In this document: piece after piece, positions 20,001-32,130 of the stretch | How the letters are laid out: each line of letters starts with the position of its first letter | Position numbering within the stretch: the stretch's first letter is position 1 | From: Iris pallida | Lineage: Eukaryota > Streptophyta > Magnoliopsida > Asparagales > Iridaceae | Direction of reading: 5' to 3' | Length of the DNA: 64,000 nucleotides | Assembly: GCA_029216955.1 (NCBI GenBank) | Contig: JANAVB010006999.1 | Location: 1,635,431-1,699,430 of the forward strand | Translations under genes and position numbers: made by a program | Notes under the pieces: generated by a model | The model's database searches: none | Told to the model about the DNA's origin: nothing | The model's input: only the letters and a program-made list of their open reading frames with translations

Positions 20001-22724
20001 AAACAACTAACCTTTTCCTTGCATATTTTTTGTTGACATAAAAAAGGAGATGATAGAAACTAAATAGACAACGGTACACCTGAATTATCTCATATGCAAC
20101 CCAACTTTGACTTATTCCATACACGTCTTCTCCTTATCACAGACAATATCAAGCTCAATATTTTGTCTAACTGTTACTCTATGCATCACATAGAACCTCA
20201 GCCTCGTAGTCAATTGTTCTAGATATCAAGCTTAGTAATTTGATCAAAAGGATTCGTCTCTATCTGTATTTGATGAAACCTCGTCCAATTTAACCAAATC
20301 TAATATTAAATTGTTCTACAAAACCAACCCAACTTTATTAAACGCTCCAAAGTAATGCCAGATTCCCAGCAAGAACTGACCCGACTGCATCAAAACCCAA
20401 GCCAACCAAATTTGACAAAAAAAAATTGTATTGCCAAACAAAAGTGAACTATAGTAGAAAATCTATCAAAACCAACTTTATGCAATCCTGGAATAGCATT
20501 GAATTAAGGTCCAAATAAAATTGACCCACACATTTTCCCAGTGAACTTCACTTGTTAAGATTGTATTTTGATAAATTGAATGCGACATTTCTGCCTAAGA
20601 TCATATTCCATAAATGTGATGCATAATAATAAGATCTATAATTTGCTTATTCCTGAAATGTGACAACAAATAAACTTGCCGGTAGTCCTACACTAGATAA
20701 CATTATTATCAAACTTCTACAACACAAGTATCCTTTTTTATGACTTGAAGCGTCGAATATATAAGTTGTACCATATGATATCATTACTATTAAAATTTAA
20801 TATTTGCAACTATAAAATAAAAATATATTGTATCATTAGGTTTAATATTATCATACTATATGTTTATTATTTCAACCTTTGGTAGTCCTACACTAGATAA
20901 CATTATTATCAAACTTCTACAACACAAGTATCTTTTTTTATGAGTTGAAGCATCCAATATGCAAGTTACTTGTACTATATGATATCATTACATTAAAATT
21001 TAGTATTTGCAACCATCAAATAAAAATATATTGTATCATTAGTTTTTTTCCCCAATCAAACCTACCCCTTTGGTAGTCTATATGTTTATTATTTCAACCT
21101 TTATACAACTTATACTTTTATTCTATTATTAATTACTGTTTCTTAATTTGTATATAAAATCTTAGTTAGAAAGGTCAGAAAGAAAAACCAATATCTGGTT
21201 AGAATTTCCACCAAATGGCCTTGTTATATGCCAACCTACCAGAGGGAAATCGTATTCCCATGAAATGCACTGCCTACAGAAACCTACATCCTCGGGAATG
21301 TTCCGATGCTTATGTCATCAAGAAACCCTAACGGGATTCTCAAATTCATAAGGAACATCCGAAGGCACCAAAAGCATTATGAAGGTTGTGACAAAAAGCT
21401 ACACTCTGCAAATCTGTGTATCTGTTCAATCATGTACATCTGAATTTCTCAGATGTTACAAACAAGTATTTAGACAATACTTTTAGACATCTCATCTGCA
21501 AGGTTATAAAACCAAGTGTTCAGTTATGTGAGATTATTGACTACATGAAGGAAACAAAACAAGATGCGCTTTTCGCTAGGTTTCTCTTAATGTATAATAC
21601 ATCCAGAAGGGTGATCATGGGTCGATGCCGTAAGATAAATAGTTCATTGATTGACATTTAGGACAAATATGGATTCTGCTCAAGAATTGAAGATGCATTT
21701 CCCACACCATGGCTATGAAAAATTGCAGCTGGCTATGAAAAATAAATGTTTTAGACGATAGCACCAATAGCAATGCTAGTTGTGCATTTTTTTCAGAATA
21801 ATTTTGCGTTCTATAATCTATTTCAAGATGAGCATTCATACTTGGATTTCTCTCCAACCCTCGTACAAATAATTTTATAAGATACACACAGACAAACATG
21901 CATATATGCATACATATGTATCATTAGTAAAACCAAAGTTGAATGACTTAATATTTTATTGCACGGACTTCTTTATCTTGTTCAAGTCAAATCTAATCTT
22001 ACCTTGTTAACAAACTGCCCAAGCTCAGCTCAAAAAATGACCCCTCACAACTACTAACACGCCCTCCCCAACATGCACACACAGGCCCAAAAAAATAAAC
22101 CCCAAATAGCCTTCTTTTTCCTTCTTATTTAACTTCACCACCCAACCAAATAAACTACATACAAATACCTTGTCTTTGCATTTCATGCTAGAAGGAACCT
22201 ACAAAATTAAGAGGGCAGGAGAGTGGTGAGGGGATTAGACGGTTCTTGCCATATTCGAACCTGAAAATGAAAAAAAGTCACATGAAAGAGACGAGTTGAC
22301 TCTCCATTTTGGAATATAAGTGAGCCCGTTGGAGTATATATGCAGACAAACCCAACAAGGAGGGAGAGATGGAGAGGATTAGGATAGGATCAAGGATCAT
22401 GCTCATAAAGAGATCCGATCCTAAACTAATTCACTCGATCAGTTGATAGAAATCTCCTAGTTACTAGTTCTATTTCCAAAAACTGTTCTCTGAGAGTCTC
22501 TAGTAGTTGAGAGTAGTCTTATATTTACTACTGAAGCTCTTTATACAATTCAGATCAAGTCTTGCAAGGTTTCTGACATGATTCAGACATTATATTCATC
22601 TATATGTATCTCCTACCTAAGAGATCACCTAAATCGTTAATAAAACATCAATATACGACTAGTGTTCTAACTTTCGCTAGGCGGAATCGGTACGGCGAAG
22701 GGCCGCCTAGCGCCTAAGCGGCCG

Positions 22725-22771
<47 letters not shown>

Positions 22772-25700
22772 TTTTGAATTTTTTTTTTTTTGAAATTTGA
22801 TTTTTTTTTTTTTTGTATTTTTTGAAGTTTTTTTGAAATCTGATATTTTTGAATTTTTTTTTTTGAATTTTCAAATTTAAAATTTTCGAAAATTGAAAAT
22901 CAAAAATTTTGAATTTTTTTTATTTCCCACCTAGCCACACATGACGAACAGGTCCGCCTAGGGCCGAACATGAACAGTTGCCTAGGAGGGCCGAATTGGG
23001 GGTTTCTGGTGCGATGGACGGCGACCTATGCCGAAATTTACACTGTATACGACATACAATTTCTTTGCCACATTTACACAATTGGACTATCTACAATTTG
23101 TCAGCTTAAGATTCCTAGTATAACTCATAATGGGATTAACATCAGTGTTCTAAATGGCGCCCGCCTAGGCCGCCTAGGCGGTCCCTCTCCGCACCGCTTT
23201 GTTGTAGGCGGTGGAGTAGGCGGCCAATGGAGGTTGGCGGCATAGGCGGAGGTGAGGCAGCGTAGGCGAGCGCCTAGGCGGATAAATACTTTACAAAATA
23301 TTTTGGCCAAAAAGGTTTTTTTTTTAAACATTATGGACCTAACAACACTAAAACTTTATAAATCTTCATTCTACAACTTAGTTATGCATGAAACACCCTT
23401 AAAATATGCATATTATGCAAAAAACAGTGGTAAAATAGTAAAAAATGTTCAAAATGTATCAACCGCCTAGGCACCGCCTAGACGGTCTAGGCGGTAGGCG
23501 GACTCTCTCCGCTGCGCACCCGCCTACCGCCGTTTATAACCTTGATTAACATCATTCAACATAACCGCATTTACATACTTTGTCATTCATAATGACTCCA
23601 AGTCTCATATCCAGGCACCTTTGGTATTCCAGAGAACACTCGAACAATGTCATCCTGCTTCTCATCTCCCATACACAATAGGGTCACCTTTGTTCCATTT
23701 AATTACTAACCTACTCAAGGTAGGTAGCATCTATTGATGAGAAGAGTGTTTTGGATTTTAGTAAAGAAAAGCTGATCATAACTTGTATTGTTAATTATAC
23801 AGCAACAGGAGGCAGATATTGAAGGGAAAAGAATAAGAGCAATAACCACTAGGGATAGAAATATCCAACAAAGGAGCATTTTTCTACAGAAAGAACAAAC
23901 ACACCCTTTGAATATCCAAATTCGTGCAAAATACCCCAAGGAAAAACTAAAAAAACAATTCCAAAGACTCCACCTCTTCATTCAATCTAAAAGGCAGCCA
24001 ATGAAGAGGGAAGACATAACAAAGATAGTTCACAATCATAGATGATTTGAGAGATTAAAGAGGGCTTGCACACCAAAACACTGAACACGTGAAGGAATAA
24101 ACATAGTTGTTTGTCATAGGCGAGGCAAAAAGCGCACCTAGTCTCTAAGGTCCTTTAGAGCCTAGGCGCAAAGTGCAAAAGCGAGACGCGCACCTAGGGA
24201 AGAAAAACGTACCAAAAGTATAAAACATGTATATTTATGTCATATTATTATTTTTGCATTTACCTTCAATTTGTTTGGCATAATAACATTTTAGGCTTTT
24301 ACCACATTTTTACTAACACTTTAGGCTTCTAGAATATTTTTCCGCCATTTTAGGCGAGATTGGTAGGGAAGAAAGAGTATGGTTGTCGTTTGGAGTCAAC
24401 ACAGTATGCGAGGTTGGTTGGGAAGATTGTGATGGATTCGAGTATGGAATAGGAAGAGGATGGTGGAGGTGGATGAGGAAGAGGGTGGTGGCAATCGACA
24501 GGAGGTCGAGACGTCATATGATGGTTGGCATTTGGCGGCAGTCGACAGTCTTGGAGAAGGTCATCGATTTTGTGAGAGATCTTCCTAGGTTTTTGTCTAG
24601 TCCTGAATACTCGGCCATACAGACCGATTAAGCATGCAAACAGCCCTGGACAATAGACAATGAATCACTTAACGTAACATTGAGATATTATGTCATACAA
24701 GAACAGTAATAATGAACCTTAAGAAGGAAGTCTCCTATATATTGTAGCCTGTTTCACCAACTTCATGCCTCTTTGGAAGGAGCTCATATGTAGCAGATAA
24801 ATTTACAAGATGCATACGGAAGTGAACAGCCAATTGGCCCATTATTTTCAACTATCCTCCCGTAGTGATAGCAGCTGAATATCATATGTACGTCATTGCC
24901 CCCTGCCTTCTGTCTCCCTTCTCCTGCCTTCCCTCACTTCCCCTCCCAAGTGAGATTGAAAAGTTTGGGTTTCATTATATGGTTAAGGATCCCATGGCGC
25001 TGGATTCAGATTTAGTACCTATCAAATTTTATGCGATAAGGCTAAATTGGCCCAATTCACAAAAAATATTGAATTGAACCTAGGAAGCAGTCATGAGACC
25101 AGATAAGGCTTAAATGAACTGACAACCATTTTGAAACAAAGTTGGCAAAGCTTAAATGGAAGAACCATTATTATTCATCAAACATTTAATTATTAACAAC
25201 AAAGACTTTATACCAAATTTTGGGTATCTGCTTATTATTCTAAAACAAAAAAACCAAAAATATCAAACCACAAAACTTGATAACCATGACACCACCGTGA
25301 GTTCATAAGTTTGTACATAGAAGTCAATGGTAAAAAAATTACAAAGAAAATGAACCACACAAGAATTAAATATGAGAATAGATTAATAGAGCAGAAATTA
25401 GAAGACAATGAAGGGAAAAGGCACGGACCACTAGAAGAAGAGCTAGAATCACTACTCGAACTGCTGGAACTGCTACACTTGCTACTTTTAGGTGCTACAT
25501 CTTTTTCTATCTCTACAGGAGGATAGCTTGAGATGGGGGGATCATTTCCGCCAATATCAACATCCTCATCTGGAATAGGTTCATTGCCTGTAAACAGTAA
25601 TCAAACAACTGTGAACTTTAATTCCTACGTTTATATAAACCATGATGAAAACCATCTAGATGATAAACCTTTGCACGGGTGCATGGATGAATTTCTCAAG

Positions 25701-27098
25701 CCAGGCTCGCTTAAAGTCTGCATAAGAATAAAAGACTCGTCTTTACATATTGAGAAATGTGTTGACCTACTTCACTCTGTGGAAATAAGGACATACCTCC
25801 ACCCCAGAGGGCTCAGCTTTCACCTGCCGTTGCCTGGTCTGTGTGTAATCATCTATAAGCCCCTTGAGCTCCAACAATTTATCTTCGGAAAGGGCATCAA
25901 TGTCAACCTCAATCTCCTCCTCGCCTGCTTCATTCACAACTTTATTATGTATCCTCAGAAAATCAATTATTTTGTCCGGTATATCGTCTATCATAGATCC
26001 TAAACGATCACTCAGCTCAACCCTTAAACCAGGTAATACTTTCGGCTTCGGCTTCTCTTGTATAACATTATGATGATACACAGGAGAGGGCTTCCTCTTT
26101 TTTGACTGAAAGACAGGCTTGGCATCTTCCGTCTCTCTTCTGACACCGGAATCGGCACAAGCAAGCTTCTTCTCGATAGGCTTCCATTTTGGTTCAAAGA
26201 ACTTGCTCAATTTATCCGCCATGATATGGACATCATTCCCGGGTGGATTGTAAGTCATTGCATTGGTGAAAGTGAGCCTCACATCGGCGACAAAACCCCA
26301 AGGACTGGAGTAACCACCAGAATAGATCCTCTTCTTGATAGTACCAAAGTCCATCGGATGCTTAATCACGGTGTAGTAATCGGGAATGTTCAACGCCACA
26401 GCATCGACCGGGTTATTGAAGACCCAACCAAACGGGTGCTTCATCAACTTACTGAGGAGCGACTCGCACTGTTTCATCACCGCCGCGACCGCGTCGCCCA
26501 TGATCGGTGGCAGCGGCGGCAGTGGCGGCTGCTGGGGTTGATGTTTCGTGGTCTGGAACCTGCCAGACATCCCCCGCTTCAAATTTGCGGCATTAACAGA
26601 CCCTAGTTTCCTATCCTGCCCGACACGTGACGATGACAATGTGGTCCCACCGGCGCACTTCACATCCTGCTCGACACATGACGATGACAATGTGGTCCCA
26701 CCGATGCTCGAGGTGCTCCTCAACTTTAGTTTCTTCTGGATCTCACGTACCTGTTCAAGCTCCGCTCTCAGCTGCAATTTCAACCCTTTCCTCTCGGCAG
26801 CGGACATCTTGGAGACAGGGTAGGACTGCAAGGGGACGTTGAAGACGCAGCCACTGTCCTTGTTGAGGCTGATGCATTTCCTCTTGGGGCCGCAAGAGTC
26901 CTCGGAATCGGCACGGTAGTCACGGCAGGAGCTACCAGGACCCTCGGATTCTGCCGCGGTCTCCGCGGCATGCCTGTAGTCCGGCACGAAAGAAGAAGAG
27001 GAAAACCCTCTTGAGGACTTCTGCGACTTGCCCATCATGGCGAACGATTTCTTCTGGGTCTTCTCCTGGGTGTACTCTACAAGAACGGTCGGCGCCAT
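12983..27098 (-). CDS. GTE: GTE-type BET transcription factor (bromodomain plus NET domain), complete
   Basis: Nuclear acetyl-lysine reader of the plant Global Transcription factor group E. Exons: 25797-27098, 25669-25717, 25429-25587, 15129-15199, 14135-14204, 13941-14018, 13727-13842, 13565-13631, 13353-13483, 12983-13249. All junctions have GT/AG and agreeing phases, giving 2310 nt (769 aa). N-terminus [10 protein letters not shown] is typical of the GTE8-12 clade; bromodomain at about 205-312 with acetyl-lysine-contact Asn284 (MTYNPP); NET domain about 361-425; a [13 protein letters not shown] block, then a Ser/Asp-rich tract (about 485-515); a Glu/Arg/Ala coiled coil (about 617-690); C-terminus EEGEID. 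The 49-nt exon (25669-25717) is required for frame and encodes a [10 protein letters not shown] stretch typical of the clade. Residues 133-149 and 150-166 are a recent tandem duplication. The exact GTE number is not decided. Confidence 0.93.
14205..15128 (-). other. GTE intron 4
   Basis: About 0.9 kb, AT-rich, between the exon ending SPAKAAE and the exon starting GSVRPN. I see no gene or clear mobile element in it. Confidence 0.75.
16261..17252. mobile_element. Putative 1-kb TIR element (Tourist/hAT-like ends) with purine-rich interior
   Basis: Left end GGGTCCGTTTGGATA resembles the inverse of the right end, GGGCCTGTTTGTATG. Both subterminal regions carry inverted TTCTGAAAACAG and CAGAAAACAA type motifs. 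The interior has roughly 30-bp GC-rich repeats (about 16545-16700, CCGCCGGCTCGCAGT), a GAGGAGG-rich duplicated block (16750-16880) and a GA run. No target duplication of 3, 8 or 9 bp was found, so ends and class remain provisional. Long open frames here arise from low-complexity sequence. Confidence 0.5.
16968..17002. repeat. (GA)n microsatellite
   Basis: Uninterrupted GA dinucleotide run of about 35 bp inside the TIR element in the GTE intron. Confidence 0.95.
18085..18850. mobile_element. Possible old hAT-like relic with CCTAGGC-type ends
   Basis: The left part has ACACCTAGGCACAAAGTGC. The right part, about 18760-18820, has GTGTGCCTCGCTTTTCCAC and ACCTTTGTGCCTATGTGAGC, resembling inverted ends of a common plant hAT MITE type. 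No target duplication was found. GCTTTTCACC and GGTGAAAAGC (about 18813-18845) form a small hairpin at the right margin. Boundaries are rough. Confidence 0.35.
20681..21102. repeat. Tandem duplication with a 200-bp unit in GTE intron 3
   Basis: Both units start GGTAGTCCTACACTAGATAA (20681 and 20881) and end TTATTTCAACCTTT. The first unit is exactly 200 bp. The second has a T/C-rich insertion near 21040-21070 plus scattered substitutions. Confidence 0.9.
22660..23045. mobile_element. hAT MITE with CGCCTAGG motifs and a CA microsatellite
   Basis: Flanked by a perfect 8-bp duplication, tatacgac (22652-22659 and 23046-23053). Ends TAGTGTTCTAACTT on the left and, inverted, CAGTGTAAATTTCGG on the right. 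Interior motifs CGCTAGGCGG and CGCCTAGCGCCTAAGCGG match the neighbouring element at 23143. It contains a CG/CA microsatellite (about 22722-22762) and T-rich repeats. No coding capacity. Confidence 0.8.
23143..23544. mobile_element. hAT MITE, 402 bp, CGCCTAGGCGG-rich ends
   Basis: Perfect 8-bp target duplication attaacat (23135-23142 and 23545-23552). The left end CAGTGTTCTAAATGGCG pairs with the inverse right end CAAGGTTATAAACGGCG. Both subterminal zones are packed with the palindrome CCGCCTAGGCGG. Non-coding. Lies about 90 bp from a relative at 22660-23045. Confidence 0.88.
24110..24370. mobile_element. Relic with CCTAGGCGC motifs, unbounded
   Basis: Contains GGCGAGGCAAAAAGCGCACC, AGCCTAGGCGCAAAGTGC and, farther right, repeated TTTTAGGC words. 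These are the vocabulary of CCTAGGCGC-type hAT MITEs, but I found neither clean ends nor a target duplication. Confidence 0.35.
26601..26702 (-). repeat. In-frame 51-bp tandem duplication in GTE exon 1
   Basis: Two adjacent 51-bp units encode 17-residue repeats that both start GGTTLSSS and continue V-QD-K. They differ at a few positions. The duplication lies in the disordered stretch between the N-terminal motif region and the bromodomain, so the reading frame and domains are unaffected. Confidence 0.85.
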
Positions 27099-27993
27099 GG
27101 GATCAATCCAACCATTAATGAACCACCACCACTCGCCTGCCTATCGGATCCCACCAAATCCGGTCCTTCTGTCCAAAATACAAAGATTTCTTGAGACAGC
27201 AAAAAAAAAAAAAAAAACCTAATTTTCAAAATCTCCAGTCTTTTCCCCCAATTTAAGACCAGACGCAGCAGAAAACCCAAAATTTCCAAATTTCCAGTCT
27301 TTTCCCCCAAATTGACTCTCGAGGTACAGCAGAAAAACCCCAATTCTTCCAAATCTCCGTTCTTTTCCCCCAAACCGAAAACCAAAGCTGCCAATTCTCC
27401 CAGCAAGAAACACTTGCCACAAGAAATCCTTCCAATACGAACGAAAAAGAAACCAAAACCCTAGTTTTTTCTCGCACGAGATGGCAAACGTTTTCAAGAA
27501 AAAACACAGCGAAATCCTTCCAAAATCCGATACGAAACCTGGAAATCCTCCATTCGCGTCGCCTCGCGCTCCGCCAAAAAACAAAACCCTAGAATCCTCC
27601 TCCCCGCGGAAAAATTCGCCCGAGCGGACCGAACAATTCGAACGCTCCCGAATTCTATTACTCTCTCGAGCTCCGGACTCCGGAGGGGCTAGTTATAGGC
27701 CCCCCGGGAATTCTCCGCCGTCGGATCGCGGATCGGGATCTGGGGATCGGACGGCTGAGATTCGGATCGGCGTCGGCATCGCTGGATCTACGGATGGAAT
27801 CTTCAGCCCCCTAGGGTTTGCGAAAACGCACACGCTAACCTCGCCTTTCGTGGCTCTGGAGGCCGGGATCCCGTGCTTTGCGGATTGGAAGGATGTGTGG
27901 GAGGCGGTGCTGGCGCGACACGTGTACGTTTTTCTGGCGGGGCCGGCTGGGGTTCAGCAATAATACTCACCGCATGTGAAAAACGGTGGAAAT
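27099..27993 (-). promoter_or_regulatory. GTE leader and promoter region with telo-box motifs
   Basis: The region immediately upstream of the GTE ATG. AAACCCTAG-type motifs occur near 27457-27466, 27586-27594 and 27809-27817 (both orientations); such telo-boxes are common in promoters of plant genes active in dividing cells. A TATA-like CTATAAC on the minus strand lies near 27690-27697. A leader of about 0.6 kb, or one with an intron, is possible but not resolved. The repeat family starts at 27994. Confidence 0.45.
27225..27385 (-). repeat. About three tandem units of roughly 60 bp in the GTE leader
   Basis: On the plus strand the words TCCAGTCTTTTCCCCCAAATT / TCCGTTCTTTTCCCCCAAA and AGCAGAAAACCCAAA / AGCAGAAAAACCCCAA recur at about 60-bp spacing. 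The array probably falls in the transcribed leader of the GTE gene. Confidence 0.75.
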
Positions 27994-28541
27994 GTTTTTT
28001 CCCCATGCGGTTGGTGGTGAAATATGAATATGGAATTGGCTTGGATATGATGGGCCCACATGGCGGCCACACATGACCCTTCTTAGCAATTGTTCAAATA
28101 AAAATCGTATAATACTTTCGTCTAAGAACATGATGTTTCTAATCTCAATATTCTCATTTGACAAATAATTGACTGGATTTTTTAACATATTTTACGTGTA
28201 CTGTCTTGATTTATATTCGTACTTTCGTCCTCTCGAATTTTTTCTGTTTGTCGATTTGCTAACAAGGCACACGACACACCCTACACTCACACCGTTTTCG
28301 AATTTTTGTTCATATTTGAATTCTGTTCGAACTCAGATGGATCTCATTTGTACTTCATGTGTCGAGTACTTGGACACGGGATTTAACCGATTTATCTGAA
28401 TCGAATGAGGACTAGACATTGGACGGTAGAATATGGTTCTCGAAATTTTTAAATGTATAAGAAATATGGGGGTTACTATTGTCGAGCGTAGATTGTAATA
28501 AAATTTATCGGACATGAGTTGTGACCAGTTGCGATTCATTT
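27994..28541 (+). repeat. Copy 1 of an 820-bp tandem repeat (first segment)
   Basis: Starts GTTTTTTCCCCATGCGGTTG and matches copy 2 at 57961 onward almost throughout (GGAATTGGCTTGGATATGAT, GGCGGCCACACATGACC, TTGCTAACAAGGYACACGAC, GTCGAGTACTTGGACACG). The copy was split by two insertions: it resumes at 40338-40413 and again at 57765-57960. Removing both insertions leaves a repeat period of about 820 bp. Class unknown; no coding sequence. Confidence 0.85.
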
Positions 28542-31500
28542 TGTCACGTCCCAGTACCGAAATACGGGGACAGACAAGGCCAGCTACACCGTATAAGGTA
28601 CGAATACATCATACGGCGATTACGGCTGTCAATCTTGTTGGGTATCCTAGCATGCAAGCTATGGCCTAAATCCGATCTCATATCCACAGGTAATAGCAAT
28701 GAAATAACAGCAAGAGAGATAATCATATGGAAAGCAGGAAATACTCATATGATAATCAGGAAATCTACAGTACAGGATAATAATGTAGACGACTATACAT
28801 TCCTACAGTTCCTAGCATGGTCTGAAATTGAAGCACATCCTCCAAGTCAAGTTTGGAAGATCCACAGGACGGTCACAGGCAATCTAGAACAATCCAGGGT
28901 TGGTCAGGCCAACCGTAGCAAGTACCAGAAAGGAAGGCTCAAGGTCGGGCGAAGAAAAGCCAGCAGGATAAAATATAAAACAGAACATATATGAACAGTA
29001 AATGAGGGTAAGAATCGTGCGGTACCAACGCACGATAACAATCCACAACTAATATAGCTAAATAACCAACAATCATTACAACCTCCCTAACATCCAATAA
29101 TACTTGCATCGTCAATTGGAACTCGATATCAGTCGACTGTGCAAGCAACAAGCCAAACAATTTAGGAGAATAAGCGGCCACTCAAATGCATATGACTTTC
29201 TATGTGGAGGTTGGGTTACCCCAACAATGCAAGATATAGGAATCCTCAAATCGTACCGATCCAGCCAGGCTAGCGGGACAATATAACAAGACTAGATAAG
29301 CACCGGTCCCTCGCAAGGCCACCGTGCGAGCAAGACAAGCATGTAGTACATAATACATAAAGTAGCTGGATACTGCCATCCTCTAATGTGGACTGTAACA
29401 ATATCCGTGGCAGCCAGCCAAAATAAAGTGGACTAGTACTGCACGATCTCGAGATTTCATTCCCTCCCAATGCTTCTACCAGTTTAAGTTGCCTAGATTA
29501 TCCATACATTTATCTGGAATCCTATGTTGTGGTCACATGATCATCCTACTAGATGTCGTACCTCAGTACGGAAACGCTAAGTAAGAATCAACTTCGGTAC
29601 CTATAGTCTCAGTGCGATTCCTTCTCAGTGTTATGCAACAAGCAAGCAAGCAATCCTGACCATGCTAAGAATACAGTCCAACTACCAAGGTACCCGTGCA
29701 GGTAATCATATCATATAGCTAGAATAACATGATGGCATCGCAATGCCATATAATCATGGAAGTAGCACCTCAAAGTGCCAGTAGGCAAGGAGCACCGCGG
29801 TGCAAAATCAGGGCCAGTACCTCAAAAGGTAAGCTGGACTTATAGCACGGATACAAGTAGTCATGTCAGGAACAAGGACAAATTTGTCAATCACAAGAAG
29901 TCATATGCCCACATCGTAGTACGGATATCAGGTCAGGTACATGGTTGGGATCTCTACTAGAATAGCATCTCAAGTACATATGGGAGCCTACAGCTCAAAT
30001 CATCAAGTCGATCTATCCACTGAATCAATCTATCAGGAGTCTCCCATCTACGATGGAATAAATATTATGTCATGAAAGACGAGCACCAAATACCAAGCTA
30101 ATCACTATAAACACTTCTAGGCCCTCTGGCTCACAAGAATCCTCTGAATTAATGATCACAAGCTATCTGCAAACAAGTCTCACAGCTATCAAGATATAGA
30201 AATCAAACCAGATTTTGGGCGTTTGGAAAGTCGAGTAAAAATCATGTAATGATGCCCTCTATATTATCCTCGTTCCGCGAAACACTCGCACAATCATCAA
30301 AATCCAGGAATCCAAATAGTCATATCTGATCAGAATAAACGTCATCTAAAAAGAAATGGCAATACTATCTAAGAGTCCACGTGAGTCTATCAAATCAATA
30401 TCCCGGAAATCATACTCCACATAATACTCAATCCTTAGACATATCCAAGGTCACAATCCCGATACATAGGATAATTGTCAGCCCTATCTAGCTAGACTAG
30501 GGTAACTCCTAGAATGAGGGGACAAGAATATATTAATTAATGTCGCCAGAAAAATGGCAAGGATTGCATGAACCGCTCTGGTGCAGATCCACAACCCTTA
30601 AACCAAACAAGGACCAGGGTTGCAGACCGTCCCCCGAGTGGAACCGCGCTCCTCACGCTATCTGACAGACAAGCCAGGTCAAGTAGCTAGGCGACTAATC
30701 TAGTCATGAGTCTACCTAGCAGGTACTGAAATCAGGTAAACTATACTACGATAAACGTGCATGTGTCTGGTTCAGCAACCAAAGGAATGGTTCTGCCCAA
30801 ATCTTCGAACCAAATTCCCAATTAGAAATTCTAGAAAAATTTGGCAAAGTCTTCTTTGTATTCTGGACGGGAGCTTCCAGCGAATTGGGGCTAAATCCAC
30901 TCGACGCAACCCGCCACAGAATCGCAAACTGAGAACACTAAGTCTCAGCTTCCAGCAGCACTACGATGCGTACTTGGAACCAAACCATACCCGAGACCAC
31001 TAAGTATCGGCCTCCAGCAGCACTACGATGCGTACTAGGCGCCAAGCCAACACATGCAACAAGAATCGCCACGCAGGATGCATCAAGACCCACAGTCATA
31101 TCAAGTCACAAGCACAGTCACAAAAATATTTAGCCAAAACCGTCACCCGACCGCGAGTCGGACACGGGACACATGGGGACAATCCATACATGTGAGTCGT
31201 GCTCGTATCTTCGGAGGTATGGATGACCCGTTCGAGTTGTCCGATATGGCCTGACCCAGTATCGAACCAAGCTATCCTAAGTTATCATCATGGCAGTTCT
31301 ACTACTAAGCTACAGTACTCAAAGTTATACATTTACAATGAAAAATGAATTAAATATAATAAAATCCAAAAGAGAGGGCAAGAGCCGTCGATGAGCAAGG
31401 GATACTTGCCTAGAGGGCTCGGCTAGGTAAGTAAGTCTTCGACGATCAAGATTCAAGCTAGCACGTCCATCGAAGTCCTCAGAACACATAATAAACAATT

Positions 31501-31559
31501 ATTAACATAAAATATTAAAATAATAGAATAATCACAAGAGATGGCAGGAAGATATACCG

Positions 31560-32122
31560 CGTAGGTCCCGCAAGCAGTACAGGGATCTGGCACAGAAACC
31601 GAGGCACACGGATCGATACAGATACGCAAATCGAGATATGCACATACATCGAGACACACACGAGAATCGAGATACCATGAGGATCGAGACGAACAGGAAA
31701 CATAATATGCACGTAGATCGAGACATACACGTAGATCGAAGAATCACGAATATCGAGATAGCGCACAAATTAATACGACACGCAAATCGAGATGTGCACA
31801 TAAATCGAGACGGTGTGAAGTCTAAGGTGGCACGTAAATCGAGGTGGCACGCAAATTAGCACATGCACGCAAATAGGAGCGATATAAAAATTAAGATGGG
31901 CATAAAGACCGAGACACAAAAATTGAGACAATACACAAATCGAGGCAGCACGAGGCTCGAGGCATCCCGCTGCCCAAGACAGCACGTGGATCGAGGTAGC
32001 ACGGAAAATGAGATGGCATACAAATCAAGATGCACAACAATAAAGGCAACACGCATCCCGAGGCTGACATACACACCGAGGCACACGGAGAACGAGACGC
32101 ATGAATCGAGGCAGCATACAGA
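31560..32122. repeat. Degenerate minisatellite of ATCGAGA/ATCGAGG words
   Basis: Roughly 18-24-bp units built on GCACGNAAATCGAGR or ACACGNAGATCGAGAC recur across the stretch and resume after the MITE at about 32660. Open frames on both strands here (many Arg/Cys/Val) reflect this repeat rather than genes. Confidence 0.75.
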
Positions 32123-32130
32123 CCAATGAG

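Larger units (their letters stand above)
15200..25428 (-). other. GTE intron 3, 10.2 kb, loaded with mobile-element insertions
   Basis: Joins the Ser-rich exon (25429-25587, donor G|GTCCGT) to the exon beginning [10 protein letters not shown] (acceptor TTTACAG). The split codon (G + AT = Asp) is restored exactly. Inside are two hAT MITEs with target duplications (22660-23045, 23143-23544), a 1-kb element with inverted ends (16261-17252), older CCTAGGCGC-type relics and a 200-bp tandem duplication. Remaining parts (15200-16260, 17253-18080, 18860-20680, 21103-22659, 23553-24100, 24371-25428) show only AT-rich sequence without genes. Confidence 0.8.

Noticed and set aside
28521..31254. Several frames of 60-157 codons in the left part of the 28542 LTR
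   Set aside because: No domain, no shared frame, and the region is inside a solo LTR delimited by a target duplication.
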